Position numbers and translations under genes: made by a program | DNA from: Paraburkholderia aromaticivorans | GTDB taxonomy: Bacteria > Pseudomonadota > Gammaproteobacteria > Burkholderiales > Burkholderiaceae | Direction of reading: 5' to 3' | Assembly (NCBI RefSeq): GCF_012689525.1 | Contig: NZ_CP051516.1 | Location: 2,294,001 to 2,358,000, forward strand | Length of the DNA: 64,000 nt | Part shown: positions 43,641-52,645 of the stretch, in pieces | Position numbering within the stretch: position 1 is the stretch's first letter | How the letters are laid out: every line of letters starts with the position of its first letter | Notes under the pieces: generated by a model | Databases searched by the model: none | Told to the model about the DNA's origin: nothing | The model's input: the letters and a program-made list of their open reading frames with translations, nothing else

Positions 43641-44561
43641 ATGGAATCGCCCGATCTCAACTTTCTGTACGTCATCCAGGCACTTGGCGAAGAACGGAGC
43701 GTGTCCCGGGCGGCGGATCGCCTGGGTCTGACGCAGCCCGCGGTCAGCCATGCACTAGGTAAGCTGCGCACGCTGTTTCAGGACGATCTGTTCGTGCGCG
43801 CCGGCCCTGTGATGGCACCCACGCCGGTAGGCGAGCGTCTGATCGAAGGCGTCGCGCATGTGCTGAGCGTGGTCCAACAGGAGATCTGGAGCGCCAAGGC
43901 GTTCGACGCGGCCACTACCACGCGGACGTTTTCCGTCTGCCTGAGCGACATGGGTGTGATCGTGATATTGCCGCGGCTACTGGCAGCGTTGCGTGAACGC
44001 GCGCCGCTCGCGTCGCTCAAGCCGATCCAGTTGCCGTCGCTGGAACTGGCCAGCGCGCTGCAGGATGGCGCGCTCGATCTCGCCATCGGCTATCTCGGCA
44101 AAATGGGCGACAACCTGCATCAGCAGCCGCTGTTTCGCCGCTCGCTGGTCGGCATCATCAAGGGAGGCCCGACGCGCAAGAAAGTCCGAATGACGCTCGC
44201 GCAATTCGTCGAGAAAAAGCATGTGGTGGCCGGCACGCTGGCGCTCACCAACCAGTTGCTCGAGAAGGAATTGCGGCAACGCGGCGCGCGCCTGAAGGTC
44301 GGCGTGGACGTGCCGTATCTGCTAGCGGTGCCAAGTCTGGTTGCCACATCCGACTTCATCGCGGCAGTCCCCGACGAACTCGCCGACCTGTTTGCGCGAC
44401 TCGCGGATGTCGATGTGTTTCCGCTGCCCGTCGATCTGCCCGATCTGACGGTTCAGCAGTTCTGGCATGCGCGTCACCACAACGACGCCGGACACCGGTG
44501 GTTCAGGGGACTCGTGGCGCAGACGTTGAGGCAGGATGGGAAAGGTCCCGTATCCCGCTGA
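43641..44561 (+). CDS. LysR-family transcriptional regulator of the aromatic cluster
   Basis: This 306-residue regulator has a NodD/NahR-type N-terminus (LNFLYVIQALGEERSVSRAA, then LTQPAVSHALGKLRTLFQDD and FVRAGPVMAPTPVGERL), a subgroup whose effectors are often aromatic. The start at 43641 is where the family begins; a longer frame from 43113 overlaps the monooxygenase gene antisense and is discarded. It is divergent from the monooxygenase gene, so it is the probable inducer-responsive activator of the 37-43 kb cluster. Confidence 0.9.
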   Translation: MESPDLNFLYVIQALGEERSVSRAADRLGLTQPAVSHALGKLRTLFQDDLFVRAGPVMAPTPVGERLIEGVAHVLSVVQQEIWSAKAFDAATTTRTFSVCLSDMGVIVILPRLLAALRERAPLASLKPIQLPSLELASALQDGALDLAIGYLGKMGDNLHQQPLFRRSLVGIIKGGPTRKKVRMTLAQFVEKKHVVAGTLALTNQLLEKELRQRGARLKVGVDVPYLLAVPSLVATSDFIAAVPDELADLFARLADVDVFPLPVDLPDLTVQQFWHARHHNDAGHRWFRGLVAQTLRQDGKGPVSR

Positions 44562-44778
44562 CGCTCGCTGTACGGCGTTTATTCATGGCTGAACTACGCG
44601 TCGGAGCACTTCGATCAATAAACTCATCAGCGGGTCCGGTTGCGCTCGCGCCGCGTCCGCGACTTCCGTGTAGGCCGGGTCGATATAGACATCGGTTCAG
44701 CCGATATGAACGACGCCAATCCGCATCCCGGCGGAATTCAGCTGAAGAGCGCGGGCACTTCGCAGTGACGGTGTTCAG

Positions 44779-46518
44779 CTAAACCGCCGCTTCCCGATAG
44801 TTCCTGAACTTCGACGTCTGGCCGATCCCCGGGTTAAAGCAGTTGCACGGATCGAGCTGCTGATAGAACGCCGCAAGCTGCGGCTTCGCGTGGTAAAGAT
44901 GGCCGACGTTATGTTCCGCCGGATATTCGGCGCCGCGGCGGTCCAGCAGTGTCCACATCTTATGTTCGACCTCGAGGCAGTCGTGGCCCTTCTTAACGAT
45001 GTAATCCTGGTGGAACACGTGGCACAGGAAGTGGCCGTAGTACAACTTGATGGCAATCGTTTCCTCGATGTCGGGCGGCAGCGTCTCGATCCAGTCGCGA
45101 TCGTTGCGGCGCAGTGCGATGTCGAGTGCGACGATGTTTTCCACCTCGCGCGTGTGCACGGCACGATAGCGAACCGCGGCACCGGCGGCAGCGAAGCGAT
45201 GCAGGAACGCTTTTCTGCCCTCTTCATCGGTGCATTCGAAATAAGCACCCGTGGCGTTCGCCAAGTACCCGGAGAGGAACGCACGGGTTTCGTCGACGCT
45301 TTCGGCTGCGACCTTCAGCATCAGGTGATGCTCGTACTTGTCGCGATACTGTTTCATTCGCACTGGCAAATGGCTCGGGAACAGGCGGCTCGCGGCCTGC
45401 ATGACGCGATCGGTGAAATGCGAAGGGAGAAAACCGAAGCGATCGAACAGTGCATCGAAACGGCTCTTTAGTCCGAACAGCGCGGGCAGGCGCGACGTGC
45501 CAAGATAGTTGATCGCCAGAAAGGTATCCTTGCCGTACTCTTCGGCAACGTCGAAAGCGTCCCGATGGAGATATTCGCCCGAGATCGGCAAGACTTTGAA
45601 GTCGTGCAGCGCATGGCGGCGGATTTCGGTGAGCTCATCGGGTTGGTTCGTGCCGATATAGAACACTTTGGCGTTCTGTTCGATCGGGAACGTGTCGAGC
45701 CTCACTGCAAACACCATCAGCTTGCCAGCCGAGCCTGATGCTTCATAGAGGCGCTGCGGGTCGGCGTTGAAGCGCGCCGGCGTATCGGCATCGACCTCAC
45801 GCACATGGTTCGCGTAGCCGTGGTCCGAGCCGGCGCCCGCGTTGTGCTGGACATCGGAATCCGAGAACTCACCGCGTTCGAGGCGGTCAAGCATATCCTC
45901 TGGCGTCTCGCCGAGCCGGATCCCGAGATGGTTGACGAACTGCAGCTTGCCCGTTTCATCGACCTGCGCAAATGCCGCCATTTCCGTGTACGCCGGGCCG
46001 CGCTGCACCAGCGCACCGCCCGAGTTGTTGCAGACACCGCCAAACACCGACGCGCCGATGCAACTCGAGCCAATCACCGAATGCGGTTCCCGGCCAAGGG
46101 GCTTCAGCGTTCTTTCCAACTGGTCGAGTGTTGCGCCGGGCAGGCAGACGACCTGCTTGCCACCGTCGATCACAAACACCTTCTTCATGCGGCTCGTGCT
46201 GACGATCACGATGTCGCGATCGTAGTCGTCGCCGTCGGGCGTCGAGCCGCCCGTGAGGCCCGTGTTCGATGCCTGCGTGATCACGATCGCGTTCGCCGCG
46301 ACGCATGCCTGCAGCACTTTCCATTGCTCGACGATCGTACCGGGGCGCACTACCGCAAGCGCTTTGCCCGCGCCAAAGCGAAAGCCGGTCCGGAAGCGGC
46401 GGGTCGCGGCGTCATCGGTCAGCGTCTGTTTCCTGCTGACGATGCTGCGTAGCGCCGCGATCAACGTGTGGGCCACGTGGGGGCGGGCGGCGACTAATGG
46501 TGTGTGCGCTGCTGACAT
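44779..46518 (-). CDS. dld: Quinone-dependent D-lactate dehydrogenase
   Basis: This 579-residue FAD enzyme oxidises D-lactate to pyruvate and passes electrons to the quinone pool at the inner face of the membrane. It has the FAD_binding_4 region (VVRPGTIVEQWKVLQACVAA; TQASNTGLTGGSTPDGDDYD) and SVIGSSCIGASVFGGVCNNS. The C-terminal membrane-binding domain of Dld ends in QQLDPCNCFNPGIGQTSKF. The length fits E. coli Dld (571). GAGGAAAAGCCG precedes the ATG at 46518; a longer frame to 46590 is rejected. A LysR gene is divergent 149 bp away. Confidence 0.94.
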   Translation of the reverse strand: MSAAHTPLVAARPHVAHTLIAALRSIVSRKQTLTDDAATRRFRTGFRFGAGKALAVVRPGTIVEQWKVLQACVAANAIVITQASNTGLTGGSTPDGDDYDRDIVIVSTSRMKKVFVIDGGKQVVCLPGATLDQLERTLKPLGREPHSVIGSSCIGASVFGGVCNNSGGALVQRGPAYTEMAAFAQVDETGKLQFVNHLGIRLGETPEDMLDRLERGEFSDSDVQHNAGAGSDHGYANHVREVDADTPARFNADPQRLYEASGSAGKLMVFAVRLDTFPIEQNAKVFYIGTNQPDELTEIRRHALHDFKVLPISGEYLHRDAFDVAEEYGKDTFLAINYLGTSRLPALFGLKSRFDALFDRFGFLPSHFTDRVMQAASRLFPSHLPVRMKQYRDKYEHHLMLKVAAESVDETRAFLSGYLANATGAYFECTDEEGRKAFLHRFAAAGAAVRYRAVHTREVENIVALDIALRRNDRDWIETLPPDIEETIAIKLYYGHFLCHVFHQDYIVKKGHDCLEVEHKMWTLLDRRGAEYPAEHNVGHLYHAKPQLAAFYQQLDPCNCFNPGIGQTSKFRNYREAAV

Positions 46519-46667
46519 CGGCTTTTCCTCGTGAGGTGTTGATGCGCGCCGACTTTGTCCAGCGTTGTCGGCTGCGACCTTTGCGCGCATCGGATTGACA
46601 CGAAGGTTAAAATCAGTCCTGTCATTAGTCCAATATCTTGAAGCCGCTATTTGGAGACGAAAAACAT

Positions 46668-47567
46668 ATGGAATTTCGCCAGCTGCGTTACTTCCTTGCC
46701 GTCGCCGAACACCTGCATTTCACCGACGCCGCGGCTCACCTGGGCATCGCCCAGCCGCCTTTGAGCCAGCAGATCCTGAAGCTCGAGCGGGAAATCGGCA
46801 CCCCGCTGTTCCTCCGTCATCCACGCCGCGTCGAATTGACTGAGGCGGGCCGACTCTTTCGCGAACGCGCGCAACGTATCGTGGAAGACGCGCAGCAGGC
46901 ATTGGTCGAGGTGCAGAACGCGGGACGCGGAGAGACCGGGCGGCTCTCGCTCGGCTTCGCGGGTTCGACGGTGTTTCATCCAGCGGTCGCGATGACGATG
47001 CAGCGCTATCGGCATGCGTATGAGCGCGTGTCGATCAGTTGCGAGGAGAGCAATAGTTCGCTGCTGCTGGATAAAGTCGCCGAGCGGCAACTCGATGCCG
47101 CTCTGGTGCGCATGCCGTTGAACTGCCGGGATCTGATTGTCGAACCATTGGCCGACGAAGACATGTTGGCGGTGTTGCCGGCGAACCATCGCTTGAACCG
47201 GCGACGGCGCATCGATCTGGCGGACCTTGCGGACGATCCGTTCATCCTGTTTCCGCGTCCCATCGGCCCGGATCTGTACGACTCGATCATCGGCGCCTGC
47301 CGCGAAGCCGGCTTCGCGCCTTCGATCGGCATGGAGTCGCCGCGGATCTCGTCGGCGGCGAATCTCGTGGCGGCCGGGTTCGGCGTCGCGGTGGTTCCCG
47401 CCTCGATCCGGCAGATCCAGGTCGAAAGCGTGTCGTATCACGGACTGCGGGGCAATCCGCTGTCGACGGGTATCGCGTTGATCCATCGGCAGCGCGAAAA
47501 GTCGCCGACCGTACTGAACTTTGTCAGGATTTTGCGGCAGCAACGAGTCGCCGCCCGCAAGGGGTGA
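46668..47567 (+). CDS. LysR-family transcriptional regulator
   Basis: This 299-residue LysR protein opens MEFRQLRYFLAVAEHLHFTD, with HTH AAHLGIAQPPLSQQILKLER, resembling the BenM/CatM/CbnR subgroup, and has an effector domain to residue 299. It is divergent from dld and probably controls D-lactate use, though the subgroup often answers to muconate-like acids. GGAG is about 11 bases before the ATG at 46668. A small hairpin lies just after its stop. Confidence 0.9.
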   Translation: MEFRQLRYFLAVAEHLHFTDAAAHLGIAQPPLSQQILKLEREIGTPLFLRHPRRVELTEAGRLFRERAQRIVEDAQQALVEVQNAGRGETGRLSLGFAGSTVFHPAVAMTMQRYRHAYERVSISCEESNSSLLLDKVAERQLDAALVRMPLNCRDLIVEPLADEDMLAVLPANHRLNRRRRIDLADLADDPFILFPRPIGPDLYDSIIGACREAGFAPSIGMESPRISSAANLVAAGFGVAVVPASIRQIQVESVSYHGLRGNPLSTGIALIHRQREKSPTVLNFVRILRQQRVAARKG

Positions 47568-47578
47568 GAGTCGATGCA

Positions 47579-47599
47579 GGATCCTCTCTATGAGGATCC
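47579..47599. terminator. Hairpin after the LysR gene
   Basis: GGATCCTC and GAGGATCC form a perfect 8 bp stem around the loop TCTAT, 12 bp past the LysR stop and about 58 bp before the stop of the convergent universal stress protein gene. No T-run follows on either strand, so it is only a candidate terminator. Confidence 0.4.
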
Positions 47600-47656
47600 C
47601 GATTCAAGTCGCTCGCGCACTCCCGAGCCAGCGTCCCCGCTCATCCGCCAACCTGG

Positions 47657-48127
47657 CTAGCGCGTCGGATGCACGCCGCCTGGCGCCGACTGCCGCACGA
47701 CTAGAACCGGGATTGAACTATGCGTCAGGACCTTCTGGGTCTCGCTGCCGAGCAAAAACGCCCGCATGCCGCTTCGACCGTGCGACGCCATGACAATGAG
47801 ATCACAGTTCTGTTGCGTTGCAACGTTGATAATCGCCTCATAAGGATGAGCGCGACTTTCAGAAACCGTATTGCACTCCACACCGGCCTGCGCGGCCGCT
47901 TTTTTGATGACGCCGAGGTAGTCCTCCGCACGCTGGCGCGCGGACTGAATGATTCGATCCTCGTTGTCGGCGATCATCTCCGTGCCATACGCGAGGACAT
48001 GAAACTCCGGAATGACATGGAGACCCGTGACTTTGGCTCCGCTTTCCACGGCGAGCGTTACCGTCATCTGAATGGCGGCCTCGGAAAGCGTCGAGCCGTC
48101 GGTCGGCACCAGCAGATGCTTGAACAT
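47657..48127 (-). CDS. Universal stress protein (UspA domain)
   Basis: This single UspA domain of 156 residues begins FKHLLVPTDGSTLSEAAIQM and has the ATP-binding signature in VMASHGRSGMRAFLLGSETQ. It is distinct from the copy at 13370: shorter tail and a different central region (TGLHVIPEFHVLAYGTEMIA). GGGGGAGAAACAT precedes the ATG. It lies downstream of a glutamine synthetase gene on the same strand, with a 184 bp gap, so it probably has its own promoter. Confidence 0.92.
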   Translation of the reverse strand: MFKHLLVPTDGSTLSEAAIQMTVTLAVESGAKVTGLHVIPEFHVLAYGTEMIADNEDRIIQSARQRAEDYLGVIKKAAAQAGVECNTVSESRAHPYEAIINVATQQNCDLIVMASHGRSGMRAFLLGSETQKVLTHSSIPVLVVRQSAPGGVHPTR

Positions 48128-48311
48128 ATGTTTCTCCCCCGCGACCTGGCTTGGCTCGCGTTGAAATCCTGCCCGGCGCCTCTACCACCTGAACCCGGTG
48201 AACCTGAATCAGAGGCGGCCTCTTTGAGTATAGTCACCCTCGCCTTGCAGGCACTGCGTATCGTCAAAACGGAACCTGCCCGCCGCGTCATGACCGGTTC
48301 GAATGTTCAGT

Positions 48312-49817
48312 TTAAACATCGAAATACAGGTAAAACTCCCACGGATGCGGACGCAATTTGATCGGTTCGATCTCGCGTTTGCGCTTGTAGTCGATCCAGG
48401 TTTGCAGCACGTCGTCGGTGAAAACATCGCCTTTGCGCAGAAACGCGCTGTCGTTCTCCAGCGCCGCGAGCGCCGCATCGAGCGAGCCCGGAACCTGCCG
48501 TATGTTGCGAGATTCTTCGGGCGACAGGTCGTAGATGTTGCGGTCGAGCGGATCGCCCGGATCGGTCCTGTTCTCAATACCGTCGAGACCGGCCATCAGC
48601 ATCGCCGCGAACGCAAGGTACGCATTCGCCGACGGGTCCGGGCAGCGGAATTCGACGCGCCGCGCGTTCGGCGAATCGGAATACATCGGGATGCGCGCCG
48701 CTGCCGAACGGTTGCGCTGCGACATCGCGAGATTGACGGGCGCCTCGTACCCTGGGACCAGACGCTTGTATGAATTGGTGGTCGGCGCGCAAAAAGCCAT
48801 CAGCGCGGGCGCGTGTTGCAACAAGCCGCCGATGTACCAGCGGCACATGTCGGAAGTCAGCGCCCAGCCGTTTGCGTCGTAGAAGAGATTCTCGTCGTCT
48901 TTCCACAGGCTCTGGTGACAATGCATGCCGCTCGCGTTGTCCGCAAACAGCGGCTTCGGCATAAAAGTTGCCACTTTCCCATGACGGCGCGCGACGTTCT
49001 TGCAAACGTACTTGTAGATCATCACGTTGTCGGCCATGCGCGTGAGCGTGGCAAAGCGCATGTCGATTTCGTTCTGGCCGGCGGTTGCTACTTCATGGTG
49101 GTGCACTTCAATCTGTACACCGGCCTGCTGCAGCGTCAACGCGATCTCCGAGCGGATTTCCTGCAGCGTGTCGTGAGGCGGCACCGGGAAATAGCCCTCC
49201 TTGTAGCGCTGTTTGTAGCCGAGATTGCCGCCGCCATACGCGCCCTCGTCACGACCGGTATTCCAGTCGCCCTCGGACGACTCGACATAGTAGAAGCCGC
49301 AGTGCTGGTCCTGACCGAAGCGGATCGAGTCGAAGATGAAGAACTCGAGCTCGGGCCCGACATAGCAAGTGCTCGCAATACCGGTTTGGCGCAGATAGTT
49401 TTCCGCCTTTTTCGCCACATAGCGCGGATCGCGTGAATACGGCTGCTGCAAAATCGGGTCGATGACGTCGCAGATGATCGACAGAGTCGGCGTGTCGCAA
49501 ACCGGATCGACAAAAGCGGTCGCCGGATCGGGTCTGAGCAGCATGTCCGATTCGTGAATCTCCTGAAAGCCGCGGATCGACGAGCCGTCAAAGCCGATGC
49601 CGGCGTCGAACAGGTCCGGATGCACTTCGGGCAGCGTGATCGAAAAGTGCTGCCAGAGCCCGGGCAAGTCGGTGAACTTCAGATCGACGATCTGAATATT
49701 TTTTTGCCGCACCAGTTCGATCACATCGTTCGCGCTTGCGGGTCGAGCGACGTGGAAGCGGCCTGCTTCGACAGACACCGTGAAAGGCGATGCCGGAGCT
49801 TGTGGCGTGGTGGACAT
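48312..49817 (-). CDS. glnA: Glutamine synthetase, type I
   Basis: This 501-residue enzyme joins glutamate and ammonia at the cost of ATP. Motifs include the beta-Grasp signature FTDLPGLWQHFSITLPEV, GFDGSSIRGFQEIHESDM, the catalytic-site region VEVHHHEVATAGQNEIDM (here IEVHHHEV) and the ATP region KPLFADNASGMHCHQSL. The adenylylation Tyr lies in NIYDLSPEE, so activity is probably controlled by GlnE. It is about 30 residues longer than usual, mainly an N-terminal extension (PASPFTVSVEAGRFHVARP), and could be a second, non-housekeeping copy. No glnB, ntrB or ntrC adjoins it. Confidence 0.94.
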   Translation of the reverse strand: MSTTPQAPASPFTVSVEAGRFHVARPASANDVIELVRQKNIQIVDLKFTDLPGLWQHFSITLPEVHPDLFDAGIGFDGSSIRGFQEIHESDMLLRPDPATAFVDPVCDTPTLSIICDVIDPILQQPYSRDPRYVAKKAENYLRQTGIASTCYVGPELEFFIFDSIRFGQDQHCGFYYVESSEGDWNTGRDEGAYGGGNLGYKQRYKEGYFPVPPHDTLQEIRSEIALTLQQAGVQIEVHHHEVATAGQNEIDMRFATLTRMADNVMIYKYVCKNVARRHGKVATFMPKPLFADNASGMHCHQSLWKDDENLFYDANGWALTSDMCRWYIGGLLQHAPALMAFCAPTTNSYKRLVPGYEAPVNLAMSQRNRSAAARIPMYSDSPNARRVEFRCPDPSANAYLAFAAMLMAGLDGIENRTDPGDPLDRNIYDLSPEESRNIRQVPGSLDAALAALENDSAFLRKGDVFTDDVLQTWIDYKRKREIEPIKLRPHPWEFYLYFDV

Positions 49818-49899
49818 TGGCTTCCTCCTCTCCCGGCCCTCTGCCTCTGGTCCAACTTTAGTCTGTCCGCGAGCGAAAACAAGGCGCCCGCCCGCCTCG

Positions 49900-50109
49900 C
49901 TACCGGTCTTCCGTCAGCCCCTTCAGATAGGCTTCGCCGGCATCCTGAGCCGCGGCGCGCATGGCGAACGTGTCGTCCGAAACCATCGACCGTTTGACCT
50001 TTTGTGCCCCGAAGTCGACCAGCGTAATCACCCAGACAAACTCGCCGGCCTGCTCGGCCGTTTGAACGAATGCGCGTACGTCTTCGCTGTCGTTTGCTTT
50101 TGCGTTCAT
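49900..50109 (-). CDS. Small conserved hypothetical protein (69 aa)
   Basis: The 69-residue soluble protein has a strand-rich centre (GEFVWVITLVDFGAQKVKRS) and a helical end (DDTFAMRAAAQDAGEAYLKG). The layout resembles the other small proteins of the stress block. No function is known. CAGGAGATCACA precedes the ATG at 50109; a longer frame to 50151 is less likely. It lies between glnA and a GYD gene on the same strand. Confidence 0.65.
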   Translation of the reverse strand: MNAKANDSEDVRAFVQTAEQAGEFVWVITLVDFGAQKVKRSMVSDDTFAMRAAAQDAGEAYLKGLTEDR

Positions 50110-50172
50110 TGTGATCTCCTGAGAAAGGGTCGCGGAAAGAGAACGGCTCACGTGCCGTGATGACTGCCTGTT

Positions 50173-50466
50173 TTATGGAAGTTTGCCGATAATCGCGCTG
50201 CATTCGTCCTTCGTGAACGCGCGGAGCGTTTGCGTGCGGACATTGCCTGCCGATCCCAGCGCGTAGCCGAATGCCGCGAAGCTTTGTTCATCCGGTGCGT
50301 CGATGACCGTGACGATGTCGTATTTGCCCACCGTCCAGTAGATCTCTTTCATTTCACAGCCAAAGGTCTTGGCCAACTCCGCCGCCTGACCGGCCCGCTG
50401 CGGACTGTTTTTGATGTTGCGTATGCCCTGATCGGTGAATTGTGCAAGAACCACATAGGTTGCCAT
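50173..50466 (-). CDS. GYD domain protein
   Basis: This 97-residue GYD-family protein has a dimeric ferredoxin-like fold: YVVLAQFTDQGIRNIKNSPQ at the start, and the name-giving region VGKYDIVTVIDAPDEQSFAA, where the usual GYD reads GKYD. Function unknown; some members are linked to stress or redox proteins. It heads a short same-strand pair with the 69-residue gene (63 bp apart). Confidence 0.88.
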   Translation of the reverse strand: MATYVVLAQFTDQGIRNIKNSPQRAGQAAELAKTFGCEMKEIYWTVGKYDIVTVIDAPDEQSFAAFGYALGSAGNVRTQTLRAFTKDECSAIIGKLP

Positions 50467-50762
50467 GACGATTCTCCTTACGATTAGTACGAATCGCGTT
50501 GTCTACGCGCAAGCTCGACCGCGAACGCGACTGCGATCGTGTTGCCCGAAAGCGTTCTGCGCGTAACCTGATTCTATGCAATGGAATTGCGTGCCACTGG
50601 CTGTTTGGCTTGATGGGCAGTGCGGCGGCAGGCAGGTCCGTGCTCGCGTCAGATAACAAATCCGTAATTCTTTCGACGCTCGCTGGTCAGAATCATTCCC
50701 GCAGAATCGCCTCACAGCGTCGTTCACCAGACGCTTGTTCGCAGGCTATCGGGAAGACCACG

Positions 50763-51428
50763 ATGATCAGTTCACGTTCTATCAACATGCTGCGCGACGG
50801 CTTGCGTTCACTTTCGATTGTGGCGCTCGTCGGCTTCGCAGGCACCTGCGATGCACAGTCCGCAGTGAATGCGCAACCTACCGCCGCGGGGGCGACGGCG
50901 CCGTCCATCGCGACGTGTGTCGCGTGCCACGGCGCACTGGGCGCCGGCACCGTAACCGGTGGGCCGCGGCTTGCCGGCAAGGATGCGGATTATCTCGCGC
51001 ATGCACTGTCGATGTTCAAGGCGGGCACCCGCGCAAGCGCTGTCATGCAGACGGTCGCGCTCAATCTTTCCGATAGCGAAATACGCGAACTCGCAAACTT
51101 CTTTTCCAGCCAAGACCCGCCGGTTGCCGAAGGTGCGCCGCCACAGCAGAGTCTGATGATCGCCGGAAAGCAGCTTGCCGAGATGGGTGCTGGATCGAAC
51201 GTGCCCGCCTGTTTCAGCTGTCACGGGGCCGGTGGCAAAGGCAACGGCGCGCGCTTTCCGGGCATCGCGGGTGAACCGGCCGCGTTTGTCGTTGCCCGGT
51301 TACACGAATTCCAGGCACGCGCGAAGGGTAAGCCGCCGACGCCGGGAACGATGACAGCCGTCGCGGCGACATTGAATGATGCGCAGATCGAAGAGGCCGC
51401 GGCTTACCTGTCGGTGACCAGGCCTTGA
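50763..51428 (+). CDS. Dihaem cytochrome c (c4-like)
   Basis: This 221-residue exported protein has two haem-binding motifs, CVACH (residues 52-56) and CFSCH (150-154), one in each half, as in cytochrome c4 and FixP-like electron carriers. The signal peptide covers about residues 1-31. Distal Met ligands are probably in the TVALNLSDSEI-preceding ASAVMQ and in TPGTMTAV. It would carry electrons in the periplasm to an oxidase or reductase not in this window. GGGAAG precedes the ATG at 50763. Confidence 0.9.
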   Translation: MISSRSINMLRDGLRSLSIVALVGFAGTCDAQSAVNAQPTAAGATAPSIATCVACHGALGAGTVTGGPRLAGKDADYLAHALSMFKAGTRASAVMQTVALNLSDSEIRELANFFSSQDPPVAEGAPPQQSLMIAGKQLAEMGAGSNVPACFSCHGAGGKGNGARFPGIAGEPAAFVVARLHEFQARAKGKPPTPGTMTAVAATLNDAQIEEAAAYLSVTRP

Positions 51429-51450
51429 AGATCGACAACCGGTTTATAGC

Positions 51451-51480
51451 GTTGGCGAACGCCAACACCCCGTTTCTTTT
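51451..51480 (+). terminator. Rho-independent terminator candidate after the cytochrome gene
   Basis: GTTGGCGAACGCCAAC forms a tight hairpin at 51451-51466, followed by a T-rich stretch (GTTTCTTTT) at 51472-51480. It lies 22 bp past the cytochrome stop, so it probably ends that transcript and separates it from the small lipoprotein gene. Confidence 0.55.
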
Positions 51481-51493
51481 GTGTCGAGTACGT

Positions 51494-51670
51494 ATGCGTT
51501 CTACTGAGTGGAGTCACATCGCGGCCATATCGGGTCTGGTCATGATGCTCGCCGGCTGCGCCGCGACCAGTGGCGATTTAAATGTGAGTGCAGCGCGGAC
51601 CCCGCAGCTACCTGAATCGTATCCCTGCCAGAGCGTGCATGTTAAGGCGATGAGCTGCCCGTCAGGATGA
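51494..51670 (+). CDS. Small lipoprotein (58 aa)
   Basis: The 58-residue product has a lipoprotein signal with the lipobox MLAGC (about residue 22) after the hydrophobic stretch IAAISGLVMM. The mature chain is only about 37 residues, with two more Cys (YPCQS and MSCPSG) that could form a disulphide. No family was recognised. The ribosome site is weak. The start follows the terminator-like hairpin, so the gene needs its own promoter. Confidence 0.55.
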   Translation: MRSTEWSHIAAISGLVMMLAGCAATSGDLNVSAARTPQLPESYPCQSVHVKAMSCPSG

Positions 51671-51789
51671 GGTGGCACCCATCGTGCGCGCTATCTCCCG
51701 TCAGTTAGTCGACGCGGACAAACATCCGCTCAGGAAGCCTTCTCACGAGTCGAACGACGAGAAGCGTCTGTTGTCGTTGTGCCGCCCAT

Positions 51790-52365
51790 TCAATGCAAGG
51801 AATGACTATCCTGCACATCGACCGACGACCTGCCGCGCTGGGTTTCCTGTACACCTGCGCCCGGCTTCACAGTACCGTCGGCTTGCGGAACTTCCACCGG
51901 CTTGATTTCGACGGGGGCGACGCCGTCTTTTTTTAACCCGAGCTTATCCGCAGTCTTGGGTGACAGGTCGACGATTCGACCTTTGACATAGGGGCCGCGG
52001 TCCCTGATTTCGACCACCTCGCTGTTACCGTTTTTCAGATTCGTGACCCGGGCCGTGGTGCCAAGCGGTAGCGTCTTGCTCGCGGCGGCATTGGATTGCG
52101 GATTCATCGGCGTACCGTCGGCCATTTCTTTTTTATAAAACTCCCGGCCATAGTACGAGGCCTTGCCCTTGCGCGACTTGCCGGAGCGATCGAGATGGCG
52201 GGGTTGAGTTGTCTGCGCACCCGCCTCGCTGGCATTGGCGGATACCGGCTCTTGCGCCGAAAGCGCCGTGCTCAGGAAGCACGACGAAACCACAAACAGA
52301 AGCGTTCGAAGCGTGGATCGTGGGCCGGATAGCCGATTCTCCGTAGTGTGAAGATTGTTTTCCAT
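51790..52365 (-). CDS. RlpA-like septal ring lytic transglycosylase / DPBB protein
   Basis: This 191-residue exported protein has a signal peptide (TLLFVVSSCFLSTALSA, cleaved near residue 37) and a double-psi beta-barrel domain (about residues 67-160). That domain contains KGKASYYGREFYKKEMADG, LPLGTTARVTNL and VEIRDRGPYVKGRIVDLS, the RlpA signature with the conserved Asp-Arg-Gly. RlpA cleaves naked glycan strands at the septum or binds peptidoglycan. The SPOR domain is missing, so its role may differ. AAGGAATGGCAA precedes the ATG. Confidence 0.88.
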   Translation of the reverse strand: MENNLHTTENRLSGPRSTLRTLLFVVSSCFLSTALSAQEPVSANASEAGAQTTQPRHLDRSGKSRKGKASYYGREFYKKEMADGTPMNPQSNAAASKTLPLGTTARVTNLKNGNSEVVEIRDRGPYVKGRIVDLSPKTADKLGLKKDGVAPVEIKPVEVPQADGTVKPGAGVQETQRGRSSVDVQDSHSLH

Positions 52366-52645
52366 TTGCCATTCCTTTTCAGCTTGTCAAGGCAGCGGGC
52401 ACTTCGTTCAACGAGCGATACGTAAATTACCGATGTATTCGGGATGCTAAATAAGCCTCCGATGCCAGGTTGAGGGATGCCTGTCTGGTTAGGTCCCACG
52501 TCCGTCCGTTCGCTACGCGAGCCGCTCGGCGAGGCCAGGCGCGGCTTCATCGCCCGCGACGTGCGATTGCGCTCAACGGAAACCTGCGACAATCATCGTC
52601 CACGCTCAAACATCTGTTGTTTGCCTCACTTCCCGCGGATGACCC

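Noticed and set aside
51672..51905. A 77-codon plus-strand frame overlapping the RlpA-like gene
   Set aside because: It has no ribosome site, and its second half is antisense to a well-supported exported protein.
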